Shown: positions 24,942 to 34,498 of the stretch, in pieces
Layout: every line of letters begins with the position of its first letter
Position numbering within the stretch: the first letter of the stretch is position 1
Source of the DNA: an uncultured Bacteroidota bacterium
GTDB lineage: Bacteria; Bacteroidota; Bacteroidia; Chitinophagales; LD1
Direction of reading: 5' to 3'
DNA: 58,749 nt
Assembly: GCA_903919075.1 (NCBI GenBank)
Contig: CAIXGR010000086.1
Span: 1-58,749 of the forward strand
The notes under the pieces: model-generated
Told to the model about the DNA's origin: nothing
Database searches by the model: none
Seen by the model: only the letters and a program-made list of their open reading frames with translations
Position numbers and translations under genes: made by a program

Positions 24942-27419
24942 CTATTTAACAATTGTTATTTGTTTACCAATAGCGCCTTGTGGTGTTGAAATCCGTATTA
25001 AATAATAGCCCGATGAAATTTGAGCCAATGATATTTGCTTTTCAATATGCGTTGTAACTTCAGGATTGCTGTTGAAAACATTTTTACCAGTTACATCATA
25101 AATCGAAATACTACTGCTGGTATTCTCTTTCAAGGATACATTAATCATCAGATTGTCGCCTGACTGATACGCTACAAATTTTTCAATCAAATCTGTTTCC
25201 TGAATGCCTGTAGATAAGGTTACATTAAAGCAAGCCGAAGCCTGACATAAGTTGTGGTCAGTAATAGCTACACAGTAATTGCCTACAACAAGGCCTGAAA
25301 TGCTTTCAGTAGTATCTGTATTGGTCCAGAAGTAATTATAGCCAGGTGTGCCCCCAAAAACGTAAAGTGCAATACTACCATCTGAACCACCTGATGATGA
25401 AACATTAGTAATGGTATCGATATAAGAAATAGAATCTGTAGGTTGATTAATTGTAGCTGAAACTGTTATTAAACAACTATGGTTATCGGTTACAGTAAGT
25501 ATATAATTTCCACCAACTACACCGTTTAGGTTTGCTGAATCTACAGAATTGTTCCATAGATAAGTATAAGGAGCAGTGCCTCCGTGAATAGTTACATGAA
25601 CTGCACCATTGGTGTCGCCGTAACAACTAACATTAGTAACGCTGGTTGAATAGGTTAAAATAACAGGTTGTGTAATTCCAATAGTATTAACTGCAGAACA
25701 GCCGCCGTTATCATTAACGGTAATGGTATAATTACCAGGTGATAGATTACTTATGCTTTGCGAAGTGCTATCGTTACTCCATGAAAACGTATAACCGGGA
25801 TTTCCACCAGTTGGTGCGGTGGTAATAGAACCATTATTATAACCATTGCATGTAACGTTTGTAACAACAGGATGAATAAGCAAATCGCCTGTGTTGGATA
25901 TAGTTGCACTAAACGATGCAGAACATGAAGTAGTATCGGTTACAATTACTGTATACACTCCGGTACCTAAGCCAGTAATGCCTGAAGTAGTTGCTGAATT
26001 GTTCCATAAATAAGTATATGGAGATGCACCACCAGTAACAGTAAGTTGAATAGCACCGGTATCGGCATTATTTCCACTACATGCAAGATTGGTAACTGCT
26101 GCTGAAATTGAAATAGCAGGCGGTTCGGTTATTGAAGCGGAAGCGGATATTGAACAACCACCCGCATCGGTTGCAGTAATTGAATAATTGCCTGCAGCTA
26201 AACCAGTTTTATTTTGAATGCTGTCGTTATCTGACCAGTGAAATTTATAGGGAGTAATACCACCTACAATTGATAAAGTAATAGAGCCATTATGCTGATT
26301 ATTACAAGTAGAATTATGTACTGAAGTGATAGCTGCTACAAAAGAGGCAGGCGCTGTTGTGCCGGGCGCTAGTGCAATACCCCTGAAAAGTGTTTTAGAA
26401 GCAGAAGCAACTACTAAACTAAATGAGCCTGTAATGTTTTGATTGTACCCTGTTGTATCAACTAATTTGTAAATACCATTAGTTGCAGAAGCAAAAAGAT
26501 TAATTGAAGAACATGCCTGGAAGCCGGTAAGGCCTCTTAAAGCTGATGAACTTGGAATGTTTCCATTATCTACCCACACTCCGCCAACAAGCGAAAATTT
26601 GTAGATACCACCGTTTGGATTACTAGTACGTTCATCGCACAAATAAAGAACATCGTTTCCAGGAACATCTGGGCTTAAATCGAAAAAGTAAAACGAGTAT
26701 GGTGAAATAAGACTATCCTGAGTGCTGGTAAAACCAGGCAAAGCTGCAGTAAGGTTAGCCGAGGTAGTAGGTAATCCGCTTCCTACAGTATTTATTCCGC
26801 GTGTACCGGTAGTATATAACTGGCCATCAAATATGCCTACGGTATGTGTGTTGGTAATAGTAGTGCTAACGTGTACCGGTGAACTGGTAAAAGAGCCAAA
26901 AGGCAAGTAGTAAGTACCGCCAGAACTGCTTGAGCTTGTACCTGAGCACCAAAACTCATTTCCATCGTTACTTACCGAACCGCGGATATTTCCTTTTCTG
27001 TAAGCGCTTCCGGGACTAAACCCTGTTGATGTATTAGGTATACCGTCTGCCCCAACTCGTGCAACTGTTCTGCCAGGTGTTGTGTCAGTAGCTACAGAAG
27101 GAAATCCGAGATCAGCATCATAGCCGGCTAAACTTAAATATTGGCCATTAGCAGAAAGTGAAAGTTCGCCTTCAGAGTTAGAACTTCCCGTTAGAGTAAA
27201 TCTGTGATTACCGCCATTGGCAACAGTGGGCATAGCGATTGATTGAACTAATACTCCTGAAATAGAATATTCGTCCAAATATACACGTGCTGCAGCCCCA
27301 GAGAGTGTATCGGTTCCATTTCCAACCCTAATTACTACAAGATTGCCCGGAGTAAAATTCCCGGCAAATGCTGCGCACGAGGTAAGAATAAATAATAGTA
27401 ATAAGTTCAGGTTTTTCAT
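24942..27419 (-). CDS. T9SS-exported protein with SprB repeats
   Basis: 825 residues. The signal peptide (NLLLLFILTSCAAFAG) leads into a beta-propeller-like region (about 20-350) with GQYLSLAGYDADLG-type strands. Five SprB repeats follow (about 360-735), each with the pattern C-x-G-x-x-x-GSI, GG-x-x-PY-x-Y-x-W and NYTITV-TD. A type A T9SS sorting domain ends the chain (SISIYDVTGKNVF, SSGYYLIRIS, KQITIVK). SprB repeats occur in gliding adhesins and other surface proteins, so a surface or adhesive role is likely; the partner is unknown. A strong TTTG-N18-TACTTTTG promoter lies just upstream. Confidence 0.92.
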   Translation of the reverse strand: MKNLNLLLLFILTSCAAFAGNFTPGNLVVIRVGNGTDTLSGAAARVYLDEYSISGVLVQSIAMPTVANGGNHRFTLTGSSNSEGELSLSANGQYLSLAGYDADLGFPSVATDTTPGRTVARVGADGIPNTSTGFSPGSAYRKGNIRGSVSNDGNEFWCSGTSSSSSGGTYYLPFGSFTSSPVHVSTTITNTHTVGIFDGQLYTTGTRGINTVGSGLPTTSANLTAALPGFTSTQDSLISPYSFYFFDLSPDVPGNDVLYLCDERTSNPNGGIYKFSLVGGVWVDNGNIPSSSALRGLTGFQACSSINLFASATNGIYKLVDTTGYNQNITGSFSLVVASASKTLFRGIALAPGTTAPASFVAAITSVHNSTCNNQHNGSITLSIVGGITPYKFHWSDNDSIQNKTGLAAGNYSITATDAGGCSISASASITEPPAISISAAVTNLACSGNNADTGAIQLTVTGGASPYTYLWNNSATTSGITGLGTGVYTVIVTDTTSCSASFSATISNTGDLLIHPVVTNVTCNGYNNGSITTAPTGGNPGYTFSWSNDSTSQSISNLSPGNYTITVNDNGGCSAVNTIGITQPVILTYSTSVTNVSCYGDTNGAVHVTIHGGTAPYTYLWNNSVDSANLNGVVGGNYILTVTDNHSCLITVSATINQPTDSISYIDTITNVSSSGGSDGSIALYVFGGTPGYNYFWTNTDTTESISGLVVGNYCVAITDHNLCQASACFNVTLSTGIQETDLIEKFVAYQSGDNLMINVSLKENTSSSISIYDVTGKNVFNSNPEVTTHIEKQISLAQISSGYYLIRISTPQGAIGKQITIVK

Positions 27420-27437
27420 TTTTTACGGTTTTTTTTA

Positions 27438-27445
27438 CAAAAGTA
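27438..27445 (-). promoter_or_regulatory. Promoter of the SprB-repeat gene
   Basis: On the minus strand, TTTG (27467-27464), 18 bases, then TACTTTTG (27445-27438). Both match the Bacteroidota -33 TTTG and -7 TAnnTTTG elements at normal spacing. The start codon follows 18 bases after the -7 box, leaving a short leader. Confidence 0.6.
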
Positions 27446-27584
27446 ATTTTATTCGCATTTTAACAAATAGGATTAACTTAAAATACTTTTAAACAAAATG
27501 CAATGCATTGATTATCAATTGAAAAGTAATTCAAATAACTTTGCTGTGCATAAATAAAAAAAATTAAGATGAAAAGCTCTAAGG

Positions 27585-28280
27585 CTATTCGGTAAATTTA
27601 TATCCCACTCCCCTTACAGAGTGAAAATATTGGGGATTGGATGGGTCCTTTTCAAAATATTTTCGAAATGTCATTATAAAGTTGTCAATTGTTCGGGTAG
27701 ATGGGTAAACATCGTACCCCCATACAAATTGAAGTATCTGGTTTCTCGAAACCACAGTCCCTTTTCTATCCACTAACAATTTAAACAGAGCAATCTCTTT
27801 TTTTGTAAGTGTTAGTTCATTATCATTTATTCCTTTGGCTTTAAAGGTTAAAAAGTTTACCTCGTTATCTCCGAATTTAAAGGTCCTAATTTCTTCGGCT
27901 TCCCGGCTTCCCCGAACGCTGTGTTTTATAAGCACCCGCACCCGTAACAATAACTCTTCAAGATTAAAAGGTTTTGTAAGATAATCATCGGCGCCTTGCT
28001 TTAAACCATTTATTTTATCCTGTCCGCTATCTTTAGCCGTAAGGAAAAGTATTGGTGTATCAGAATCGCTGATTCTTATTTTTTGGCATACAGCAAAGCC
28101 ATCCATTTCCGGTAACATTACATCCAATATAATAAGATTGAACCGCTGGCCCTCGGCTTTTTTAAGCGCTTTTGTACCGGTATCGGCCACCTCTACTTCA
28201 TAACCCTCCATTTCCAGGTTCATCTTAACTGCCTCTAGTAGCATTTCCTCATCCTCAACAACCAAAATTCGCGAAGTCAT
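27585..28280 (-). CDS. OmpR/PhoB-family response regulator
   Basis: 231 residues. The receiver domain has acidic residues Glu9/Asp10, the phospho-acceptor Asp53 in IILDVMLPEMDG, and Lys103 in YLTKPF. A winged-helix DNA-binding domain (about 130-231) ends in VRGVGYKFTE, the OmpR-type wing. It receives phosphate from the sensor kinase encoded just upstream. The gap between the two genes is 123 bases, so a separate promoter for the regulator is possible. The regulon cannot be read from the window. Confidence 0.95.
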   Translation of the reverse strand: MTSRILVVEDEEMLLEAVKMNLEMEGYEVEVADTGTKALKKAEGQRFNLIILDVMLPEMDGFAVCQKIRISDSDTPILFLTAKDSGQDKINGLKQGADDYLTKPFNLEELLLRVRVLIKHSVRGSREAEEIRTFKFGDNEVNFLTFKAKGINDNELTLTKKEIALFKLLVDRKGTVVSRNQILQFVWGYDVYPSTRTIDNFIMTFRKYFEKDPSNPQYFHSVRGVGYKFTE

Positions 28281-28403
28281 ATATGTATATTAATTTAAAA
28301 TATTGTTACGTATCAAATCACATATAATTTTACATACAAATATTCAAACCAATGTCATGGAATTGTAAAAGTTAGCAAAGGTAATTAAGAGGGCATTAAA
28401 AAA

Positions 28404-29402
28404 CTACAACCTTTCTTTAGGCAACACAAGCACAAATACAGTGCCTGCCGGTTGATTTTTTTCTACAGTTATTTCTCCTTTGTAAATTTCGACAAAACGC
28501 TTAACTATATATAACCCCAAGCCTGTCCCTTTCGTTTTACGTGTATTCTCGCTACCAATGCGGTAAAACTTTTCAAATACCTTTTCGTGTTCGCTTACCG
28601 GAATGCCTATGCCATTATCGGCCACTTTAAGTATAACCTTCTTTTCATCAGCAGTTAAAGTTACAATTATTTCAGTTTCAGGTTCGGAATACTTTATGGA
28701 ATTTTCAATCAAGTTATTAATAACTGAAGTGAAGCCTATAGGATCAGCATACAAGTATATCTCCGGTGAAATAACCGGTGTTATTTTAATTGATTTTTTG
28801 TTTTGCCCAAAACGTTGAAGAGCATTAAGCGTGCTTTCGGAAATATTAATTTCATCATCGGCAAAACCGTGTTGGTCGCGTTCAATTTTTGCAGCAAATA
28901 AAATATTATCCACAAGTGCCTCAAGCCGGGTTAAATCTGAAAGAGAATTGGCAATCAGCTTTTCAGTTTGCTCGGCCTCTAACTTTCGTTTGGCCATAGT
29001 TTGCAACGATAATTTAATGGTAGAAAGCGGGGACTTTAATTCGTGAGTAATAGAGAGCAGAAAATTACTTTGCTGTTCAGCCAGTTGCATTTCATGCAAA
29101 AACACTTTACGAACCCTTAGTAAACCAAATATAAGAAGCACTAAAAAAACAACCCCCTCACCAAGAATCATCACCTTTTGCCTAAAATACTTTGAATGCA
29201 TTTTCAGGTATTCATCTGAGGTGGTATAATCCTGACGGGGATATATTTTATGAAAATTTATCTCGTTCAGTTGAACTTTTTCAGTGTAGGCTGTTTCATT
29301 TTTAGCGTATAATAAATAAGCCCACCATAGCGCAAATACAACTATGTAGGCAAAAACAACATAAAAAGTTTTAAAGGGGCCTGAAGACATTTTTTTCAAC
29401 AT
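28404..29402 (-). CDS. Two-TM sensor histidine kinase
   Basis: 332 residues. TM1 at about 12-32 and TM2 at about 78-98 enclose a short periplasmic loop of about 45 residues. The HisKA domain has His120 in SITHELKSPLS. The ATPase domain has NLIENSIKYS (N box), ADNGIGIP (G1), the F box and GTGLGLYIVKR (G2). It signals to the adjacent OmpR-type regulator. The loop is small for a ligand-binding domain, so it may sense the membrane or a partner protein. Confidence 0.95.
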   Translation of the reverse strand: MLKKMSSGPFKTFYVVFAYIVVFALWWAYLLYAKNETAYTEKVQLNEINFHKIYPRQDYTTSDEYLKMHSKYFRQKVMILGEGVVFLVLLIFGLLRVRKVFLHEMQLAEQQSNFLLSITHELKSPLSTIKLSLQTMAKRKLEAEQTEKLIANSLSDLTRLEALVDNILFAAKIERDQHGFADDEINISESTLNALQRFGQNKKSIKITPVISPEIYLYADPIGFTSVINNLIENSIKYSEPETEIIVTLTADEKKVILKVADNGIGIPVSEHEKVFEKFYRIGSENTRKTKGTGLGLYIVKRFVEIYKGEITVEKNQPAGTVFVLVLPKERL

Positions 29403-29485
29403 TAGTTAAATATAATGGTTGCGCAATTATATTGGTAACGTCAAAATAAGTAAATTTATTCAAGGCAAATTCTTAATTTCAAATT

Positions 29486-30316
29486 ATGGCAAAAAGAAAA
29501 CGCAAAAAGAAAAGTGCGGAAGACATTGGCACCGAAAATGAGCTGATGAAATTGAAAATGATGGCCGAGTTTGGGGGCGATTTTGTAGGTAGCGAAGATA
29601 TTTCGCCTGAAGTGGAAAATCAGTTTTTAAAACAAATTATCACCTTTCACAAGCAACACGAAAAATCAAAAATAACTACCGTTTACCAGTACATCGGCGA
29701 ACCGGAATACAATCATGTAAATGACATGACTGATAAGGAGATTAAAAAAGAATTAAAACGCATGTTTACAATTATGACAAAAAACGGAGTTTCGTTAAGT
29801 GTGTTAGCTGAAACGCCGGACCGAGAAGTTTACCGCTTTATTACAGAGGAACTTTTTAAGCATGAAATTGAAGATGTAAAAATGAAGGGGTGGGTAAACC
29901 AGTTTATTTATGAGGAGTTTCACCCAAATGCCGGTTATAATGTAAAAAATGCAGTTGTTTATTGTTTGCAATCTATTTTTGATAAAGGAAGTTCTTTTTT
30001 TGAGGACCATTATAGCGAAGAAATGAAGAACTCCATCGGACTATCTACCGATACTGAAGAGTTAAGAGAGAAAATAACAGCGTTCTGGAATGAACACCGG
30101 CAGGTTAAATTACATCAACATGAATTTACATCGGTAGAAATAGACAAGGAAGCACATACGGCGCATGTAGTATGTAACGTTAGCTACAAAACACAAAAGG
30201 AAAAAGGAAAAAGATTTAAAATTGAAAACACTACAGTTGAAGTTTTTTTGGAGCGCAGCAAATATGTTGACAGCTGGTGGGAGATAAAGCAAATAATATG
30301 CGATGTAATTGGATAA
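29486..30316 (+). CDS. Conserved hypothetical protein, 276 residues
   Basis: The N-terminus is very basic (AKRKRKKK), with no signal peptide or membrane segment, so it is cytoplasmic. The middle is helical, with a FHKQHEKS and an EYNHVNDMTDKEIKKELKRMF segment. The C-terminal 80 residues look like an alpha/beta domain ending in a WWEIKQIICDVIG strand, which might be NTF2-like; that is a guess. I do not recognise a catalytic motif. It is divergent from the sensor kinase and is followed 22 bases later by the DinB gene on the same strand, so the two are likely co-transcribed. Confidence 0.8.
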   Translation: MAKRKRKKKSAEDIGTENELMKLKMMAEFGGDFVGSEDISPEVENQFLKQIITFHKQHEKSKITTVYQYIGEPEYNHVNDMTDKEIKKELKRMFTIMTKNGVSLSVLAETPDREVYRFITEELFKHEIEDVKMKGWVNQFIYEEFHPNAGYNVKNAVVYCLQSIFDKGSSFFEDHYSEEMKNSIGLSTDTEELREKITAFWNEHRQVKLHQHEFTSVEIDKEAHTAHVVCNVSYKTQKEKGKRFKIENTTVEVFLERSKYVDSWWEIKQIICDVIG

Positions 30317-30338
30317 ACCGCAATTAACCCAGTAAAAC

Positions 30339-30857
30339 ATGCCAATAACAAAACCCGATATTTCAGAGTATCCGCCTTACTATGGCACTTATATTAACCA
30401 AGCAAATTATAACGACCTTATTAAAGCTTTAAATGAAAGCGGAGAGTTATTTGCAAAGTTTATACGCAGCTTACCAGCCCAAAAGCTTGACTACCGCTAT
30501 GCTGAAGGCAAATGGAGTATTAAAGAAATTGTAAGCCATATTACTGACACGGAAAGGGTGTTTACCTACCGTGCCCTAACTTTTTCGAGAAATGATAAAA
30601 GTGAGTTACCCGGTTATGACGAAAATATATGGGCACCTGAAAGCAATGCCACCGGCAGAAATATTAAAGACTTAATAGAGGAATATGAAAATGTACGCAA
30701 AGCAACTATTTCGCTTTTTGAAGGATTTACCGAAGCGATGATGATGCGCAAAGGCGTTGCTAATGGCAGAGAAATTTCTGTCAGGTCGTTGGGTTATATC
30801 CTACCGGGGCATGAAGTACACCACATGGAGGTTATTAAAGAACGGTATTTGAAGTAA
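30339..30857 (+). CDS. DinB-family putative metalloenzyme
   Basis: 172 residues in a four-helix bundle. His67 (IVSHITDTE) and the pair His158 and His162 (GHEVHHMEVIKERY) are in place for the usual DinB metal triad. The family uses a divalent metal, and some members are thiol-dependent transferases; the substrate here is unknown. It follows the 276-residue hypothetical gene at 22 bases. The stop is followed almost directly by a palindromic repeat element. Confidence 0.88.
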   Translation: MPITKPDISEYPPYYGTYINQANYNDLIKALNESGELFAKFIRSLPAQKLDYRYAEGKWSIKEIVSHITDTERVFTYRALTFSRNDKSELPGYDENIWAPESNATGRNIKDLIEEYENVRKATISLFEGFTEAMMMRKGVANGREISVRSLGYILPGHEVHHMEVIKERYLK

Positions 30858-30861
30858 AATA

Positions 30862-30924
30862 TTTTTTTGCCGCTCCCCGCACCCTCTAACTCCCTAAAGG
30901 GAGAACCTGCTCCCCGGCAAAAAA
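30862..30924. repeat. Palindromic intergenic element, copy 2, with T/A arms
   Basis: The same core as at 16050 (GCACCCTCTAACTCCCTAAA then GGGAGAACCTGCTCCCC, bases 30879-30915). The core is wrapped by inverted arms: TTTTTTGCCG on the left and CGGCAAAAAA on the right. The whole unit is a hairpin of about 63 bases lying between two convergent genes (DinB and the lysyl-oxidase-like protein), where it would also work as a terminator. Confidence 0.85.
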
Positions 30925-30941
30925 TTACCCTCTTCTTAAAA

Positions 30942-33344
30942 CTACTCTCCTACTATCATTATCCGTTTGGTAACTTCAGCGCCGTTTAATTTAATGCGCA
31001 TAAAGTACATGCCGTTTGAATGGTTGTTTAAATCAATTCGAAGTTTATTGGACAGTGTTTCTTCTTTCGATTCGTATATTATTCTTCCAACCGCATCGGT
31101 AATATTTATCTGTGCGCCATACATAGATTGATTGGCAAAGTAAACATCGAAACTACCTGATGAGGGATTAGGTATTATTGAAACATCGCTGGCCGAAAAG
31201 TTCACTTCGGCAATTGAATTTATTAATGGTTTCTTAACGCAATCAACACCGGTAAGGCCTACTACCTCTTCGTAATCTGAATTTACTACTGATTTCACTG
31301 TATCAATATAAACTACAGTATCGGTTAAGCTGCTGTAGTAAACGCGCATAAAATTAAGCGGTGCCCCCTGAACATAAAGTGGATTATTATCGAATGACAT
31401 TCCCGCTATATGCCCCAATGATGAAGAATATAGCTGAGGCTGATAATTACCGGTTGCAAGATTTTGCACAGAATCTACAACTAACCCATGTATTTTAAAC
31501 TCGTAAGCTAATAACCGGCAGCTTGGGTTGTAAGCACTTAAATCTACATATTTATTTTGCCAGTCAGCATCGGCAATACAAAAAGTAACGGTATCAAGCT
31601 GGTTATCTATCTCGAAAGGAAACTGGCAATGCCTACGGCTATCATCGCCGTTATTTTGCCCCTGATTAAATAATATACAACCATATAACCAAGCAGCATC
31701 GGTTACAGTAATAGCCTTATCGCCGTTTAAATCATCGCAAAATGTATATGGGAGCGTTTCAGTTACTACACCATTAATATATTGGCCTACATCTTGAATA
31801 TCGGCCACGTGGTCGGCATTTATATCGCCCATGATATTTGAGCCATGGCATACCCCTGCACAATCGCGCTGTTCGGTGCCAAAAGTATCGCCGGCACAAT
31901 CTACATAAAGCGGGCAATCGTGAATAATATGGAATTTTTTTCTGCCGGTAGAATCATAGTATAATTGGAGGCATACCTGCGCCCAGTTATTATCATATCG
32001 TTTTTCGAAATGACCAAGTTCATCGGGTTCATGTGTCCAGTTAACCTGTACGGCAAAAGTATAATAGCCGGTATCTACATCAGTTATGTCAATCCATTGG
32101 CAAGGAATAACGGTCTCATAAATATCGCTACAGCCTGCTGTTATACCCATATTACTACAGGTATATTTTGCTACCCCCGAATCACACGTCAAATCAATTA
32201 CGCAAAACCCGTCTTTAAAACTTACCTGCATTTCCTGCTGTTGGCTGTTAAATAATAAATATTCAGCATAGCCTACGTAATGCCAGTGATGATGACAGAT
32301 ATCGTATACAAATTTCGGATTGGTAGAGTCGGGTACACCCAGATAATAATCCTGATTGCCAACATTAGCTATATGTGTAGTAAATCTTATAAGCTGGCGT
32401 ACGCCATAACCTGAGGCACATCCATCACTCACATAACAATCGGATTGCCCAATTCTAATTGTATCAAGCTGCATGGAATTTTCGAGATCGCTTTGTACAA
32501 GAACTAAATCGGGTTGAGGACAAAGGGAATTAGGAAAATATAAGCAACTGCTATCATCAATACCAGCAAGAGGAAAATAATTGCAGGCTGCAGGATCGGT
32601 GCACCCGTGTAATAAGCCAAGAAATTTTAATGACCATGTAATACTTTGTCCAACACAACTATTATCGTGCTGTCCTATCCTTATATAATACGCATGCCCT
32701 GCTTGCAAAATACCTGTAGCTTCGGCTTGTGTGGTATCGCACTCGGCACCACCATTGTATAGCATAGCTCCTTCCTGATCACCACTAGGCACAATGCCGG
32801 TGCAGTGATCGTATACAAAAATTTTTGTTCTACATGTATTTCCCAATCCACAAGTACTAAAGTCGTATAAACCGGTTGAATCGGGCGTGAATACATACCA
32901 GGTTTCAGGTGCTTGCGCAGTAACAGTATCAAGCCCTACCGGAATAGCTACTGTGCAATCGTGCCCAGGAGGGCAATTGAAAAAAGATGAAGAAACATAG
33001 CCCCAATTTTGGTCACCGCTGGCGACCGTTACACCATCTAAACTTACCTTGTAATACCCCGGGCCGTAATAGCAACAAATGCTATTTCCGAGCCTGCTGT
33101 AAATATTGAATTGCAGACATTCAGATGAGCTAACACAAACAGTATCGCTATTTGATGCGCCGGTATCAATTAAAACATTGGTTAAAGGATTGTATAAACT
33201 CCAATAGATTTTATATTGAGAAGGGGCGGGGTTATATATAGTTACAACTACCTGCGATTGCCCTGAGCCACAACCTGCATTAACTTTACCTACATATAAT
33301 AACGAAACAACTAAAAAAAGGAAAAAGTATTTCATAGAAGCCAT
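30942..33344 (-). CDS. T9SS-exported lysyl-oxidase-like protein
   Basis: 800 residues; the start could also be Met4 (33335). A signal peptide ends at KVNA. After a Cys-rich N-terminal part and a GCTDPAACNYFPLA-type repeat (about 247-268), residues 278-475 match the lysyl oxidase domain. The copper-binding motif Cys350-His351-x-His353-x-His355 (ICHHHWHY) lines up with the CHQHYH of animal LOX. Lys377 (FKDGFC) and Tyr409 (CSDIYE) sit where LOX forms its lysine tyrosylquinone cofactor, followed by CQWIDITDV, as in human LOX. A dockerin-like pair of calcium loops (about 506-519 and 537-550) and a T9SS type A domain (about 715-800, NPSSGSFDVYF) complete it. A secreted, quinone-dependent amine oxidase is expected; activity is inferred. 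Confidence 0.9.
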   Translation of the reverse strand: MASMKYFFLFLVVSLLYVGKVNAGCGSGQSQVVVTIYNPAPSQYKIYWSLYNPLTNVLIDTGASNSDTVCVSSSECLQFNIYSRLGNSICCYYGPGYYKVSLDGVTVASGDQNWGYVSSSFFNCPPGHDCTVAIPVGLDTVTAQAPETWYVFTPDSTGLYDFSTCGLGNTCRTKIFVYDHCTGIVPSGDQEGAMLYNGGAECDTTQAEATGILQAGHAYYIRIGQHDNSCVGQSITWSLKFLGLLHGCTDPAACNYFPLAGIDDSSCLYFPNSLCPQPDLVLVQSDLENSMQLDTIRIGQSDCYVSDGCASGYGVRQLIRFTTHIANVGNQDYYLGVPDSTNPKFVYDICHHHWHYVGYAEYLLFNSQQQEMQVSFKDGFCVIDLTCDSGVAKYTCSNMGITAGCSDIYETVIPCQWIDITDVDTGYYTFAVQVNWTHEPDELGHFEKRYDNNWAQVCLQLYYDSTGRKKFHIIHDCPLYVDCAGDTFGTEQRDCAGVCHGSNIMGDINADHVADIQDVGQYINGVVTETLPYTFCDDLNGDKAITVTDAAWLYGCILFNQGQNNGDDSRRHCQFPFEIDNQLDTVTFCIADADWQNKYVDLSAYNPSCRLLAYEFKIHGLVVDSVQNLATGNYQPQLYSSSLGHIAGMSFDNNPLYVQGAPLNFMRVYYSSLTDTVVYIDTVKSVVNSDYEEVVGLTGVDCVKKPLINSIAEVNFSASDVSIIPNPSSGSFDVYFANQSMYGAQINITDAVGRIIYESKEETLSNKLRIDLNNHSNGMYFMRIKLNGAEVTKRIMIVGE

Positions 33345-33366
33345 TTATTAAGCTTTAATAAAGATA

Positions 33367-33374
33367 CAAATTTA
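33367..33374 (-). promoter_or_regulatory. Candidate promoter of the lysyl-oxidase-like gene
   Basis: On the minus strand, TAAATTTG (33374-33367) matches TAnnTTTG, and TTTG lies at 33392-33389. The 14-base gap between them is shorter than the usual 17-23, so the -33 assignment is uncertain. The start codon lies 22 bases downstream of the -7 box. Confidence 0.4.
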
Positions 33375-33420
33375 TGATTTTATGGATGCAAACCCCTTTC
33401 CGGTAAGCTGATTTTAATCA

Positions 33421-33774
33421 TTACCGGGCAATCCAAAGCCATATCATGCGCGAAAAGCGGAAAAAAATGGGGCAGAAGATAAATAGCAATATCCCGTTTA
33501 TTAAAACGTATGTTAAATTGAGGGAGTTCATAAACCCAAATATGAGCGTAGAAATCAGAAAAGTAAAACCACTAAAAGCAACGGTTATGGCATAGCCTAC
33601 ATAGGTAGAACCCCAGTAAAACCCAATTTCGGGTATAAAATCGAGATGGCAGTTGGTGCACTCTTTATTGGTAGTAAGCATTAATGGCAAATTGTAGGGG
33701 TTGGGCGAGACAAAAACCTTACCTACTCCACAGCGCGGACATCTTCCTTTAAAAAAACTTACCCATTTACTCAT
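33421..33774 (-). CDS. DUF983 membrane protein
   Basis: 117 residues from MSKWVSFFKG. The start four codons earlier lacks the family's usual N-terminus. A Cys-x2-Cys in RCPRCGVGKV and a second pair in KECTNCHLDF suggest a small zinc site, followed by two hydrophobic segments (about 55-77 and 83-105). The family is common in Bacteroidota and Alphaproteobacteria, with no known role. It is divergent from the mgtC-like gene, 65 bases away. Confidence 0.85.
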   Translation of the reverse strand: MSKWVSFFKGRCPRCGVGKVFVSPNPYNLPLMLTTNKECTNCHLDFIPEIGFYWGSTYVGYAITVAFSGFTFLISTLIFGFMNSLNLTYVLINGILLFIFCPIFFRFSRMIWLWIAR

Positions 33775-33839
33775 TATTGGCAGCAAACTTATAGATTAAA
33801 TGGCAGCAAAAGGCAAAATTTTTATCTTTAGAAAATATT

Positions 33840-34472
33840 ATGGAGCCTGAGCTAATCATACGTTTGTGCATTGCCCTGCTATTTGGGGCAATTATTGGTT
33901 TTGAACGAGAATACCGTAGTAAGGCCGCCGGCTTTAGAACCATTACCATCATTACACTTGGCTCCACTCTTTTTACTATAGCGTCGTTTAAACTTGGCGC
34001 ACCCAATAATCCAGACCGCATTGCTTCGAATATTATTACCGGCATTGGTTTTATAGGCGCCGGTGTAATTTTTAAAGATGGGCTTACAATTTCGGGGCTT
34101 ACAACCGCTGCAACTATATGGATAGCTGCAGCCTTAGGCATGGCTATAGGTATAGGCGAGTATGTACTGGCCACCAGCGCTTTAATTCTTGCCATAATTG
34201 TTTTGGCTTTATTTGAAAAAGTGCAAGACTGGATTGATGCCCTACACCAAATAAGGGTTTACAAAATCAGCCTGCATTTAGATTACGATAAAGTAAAAAA
34301 AGAAATAGACGCACAACTGGATTCATTGCGCATTACCCATAAAGTAAAACGCTCGCTGCGCAACGCCGATGAGGTTATATTTTTTTACAGCCTAGCCGGC
34401 AACCAGGAACAATTAAATAAGTTTACCGAGTACCTGATAAGGCAGCGCGATGTAAAATCGTTTGACGAATAA
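33840..34472 (+). CDS. MgtC/SapB-family membrane protein
   Basis: 210 residues. The N-terminal MgtC domain has four to five helices with GFEREYRSKAAGFRT and the glycine-rich GIGFIGAGVIF signature. The C-terminal cytoplasmic part (about 145-210, KISLHLDYDKVKKEIDAQ) is ACT-like. MgtC proteins affect magnesium homeostasis and ATP synthase control in other bacteria; the role here is not fixed. It ends 26 bases before the L,D-transpeptidase. Confidence 0.9.
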   Translation: MEPELIIRLCIALLFGAIIGFEREYRSKAAGFRTITIITLGSTLFTIASFKLGAPNNPDRIASNIITGIGFIGAGVIFKDGLTISGLTTAATIWIAAALGMAIGIGEYVLATSALILAIIVLALFEKVQDWIDALHQIRVYKISLHLDYDKVKKEIDAQLDSLRITHKVKRSLRNADEVIFFYSLAGNQEQLNKFTEYLIRQRDVKSFDE

Positions 34473-34498
34473 AATTCAATAGAAGACTGAAGTAACAT

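Noticed and set aside
24942-27419. Tandem repeat structure as a possible CRISPR or satellite array
   Set aside because: The repeats are protein-level (SprB) with diverged DNA and an open reading frame across all of them.
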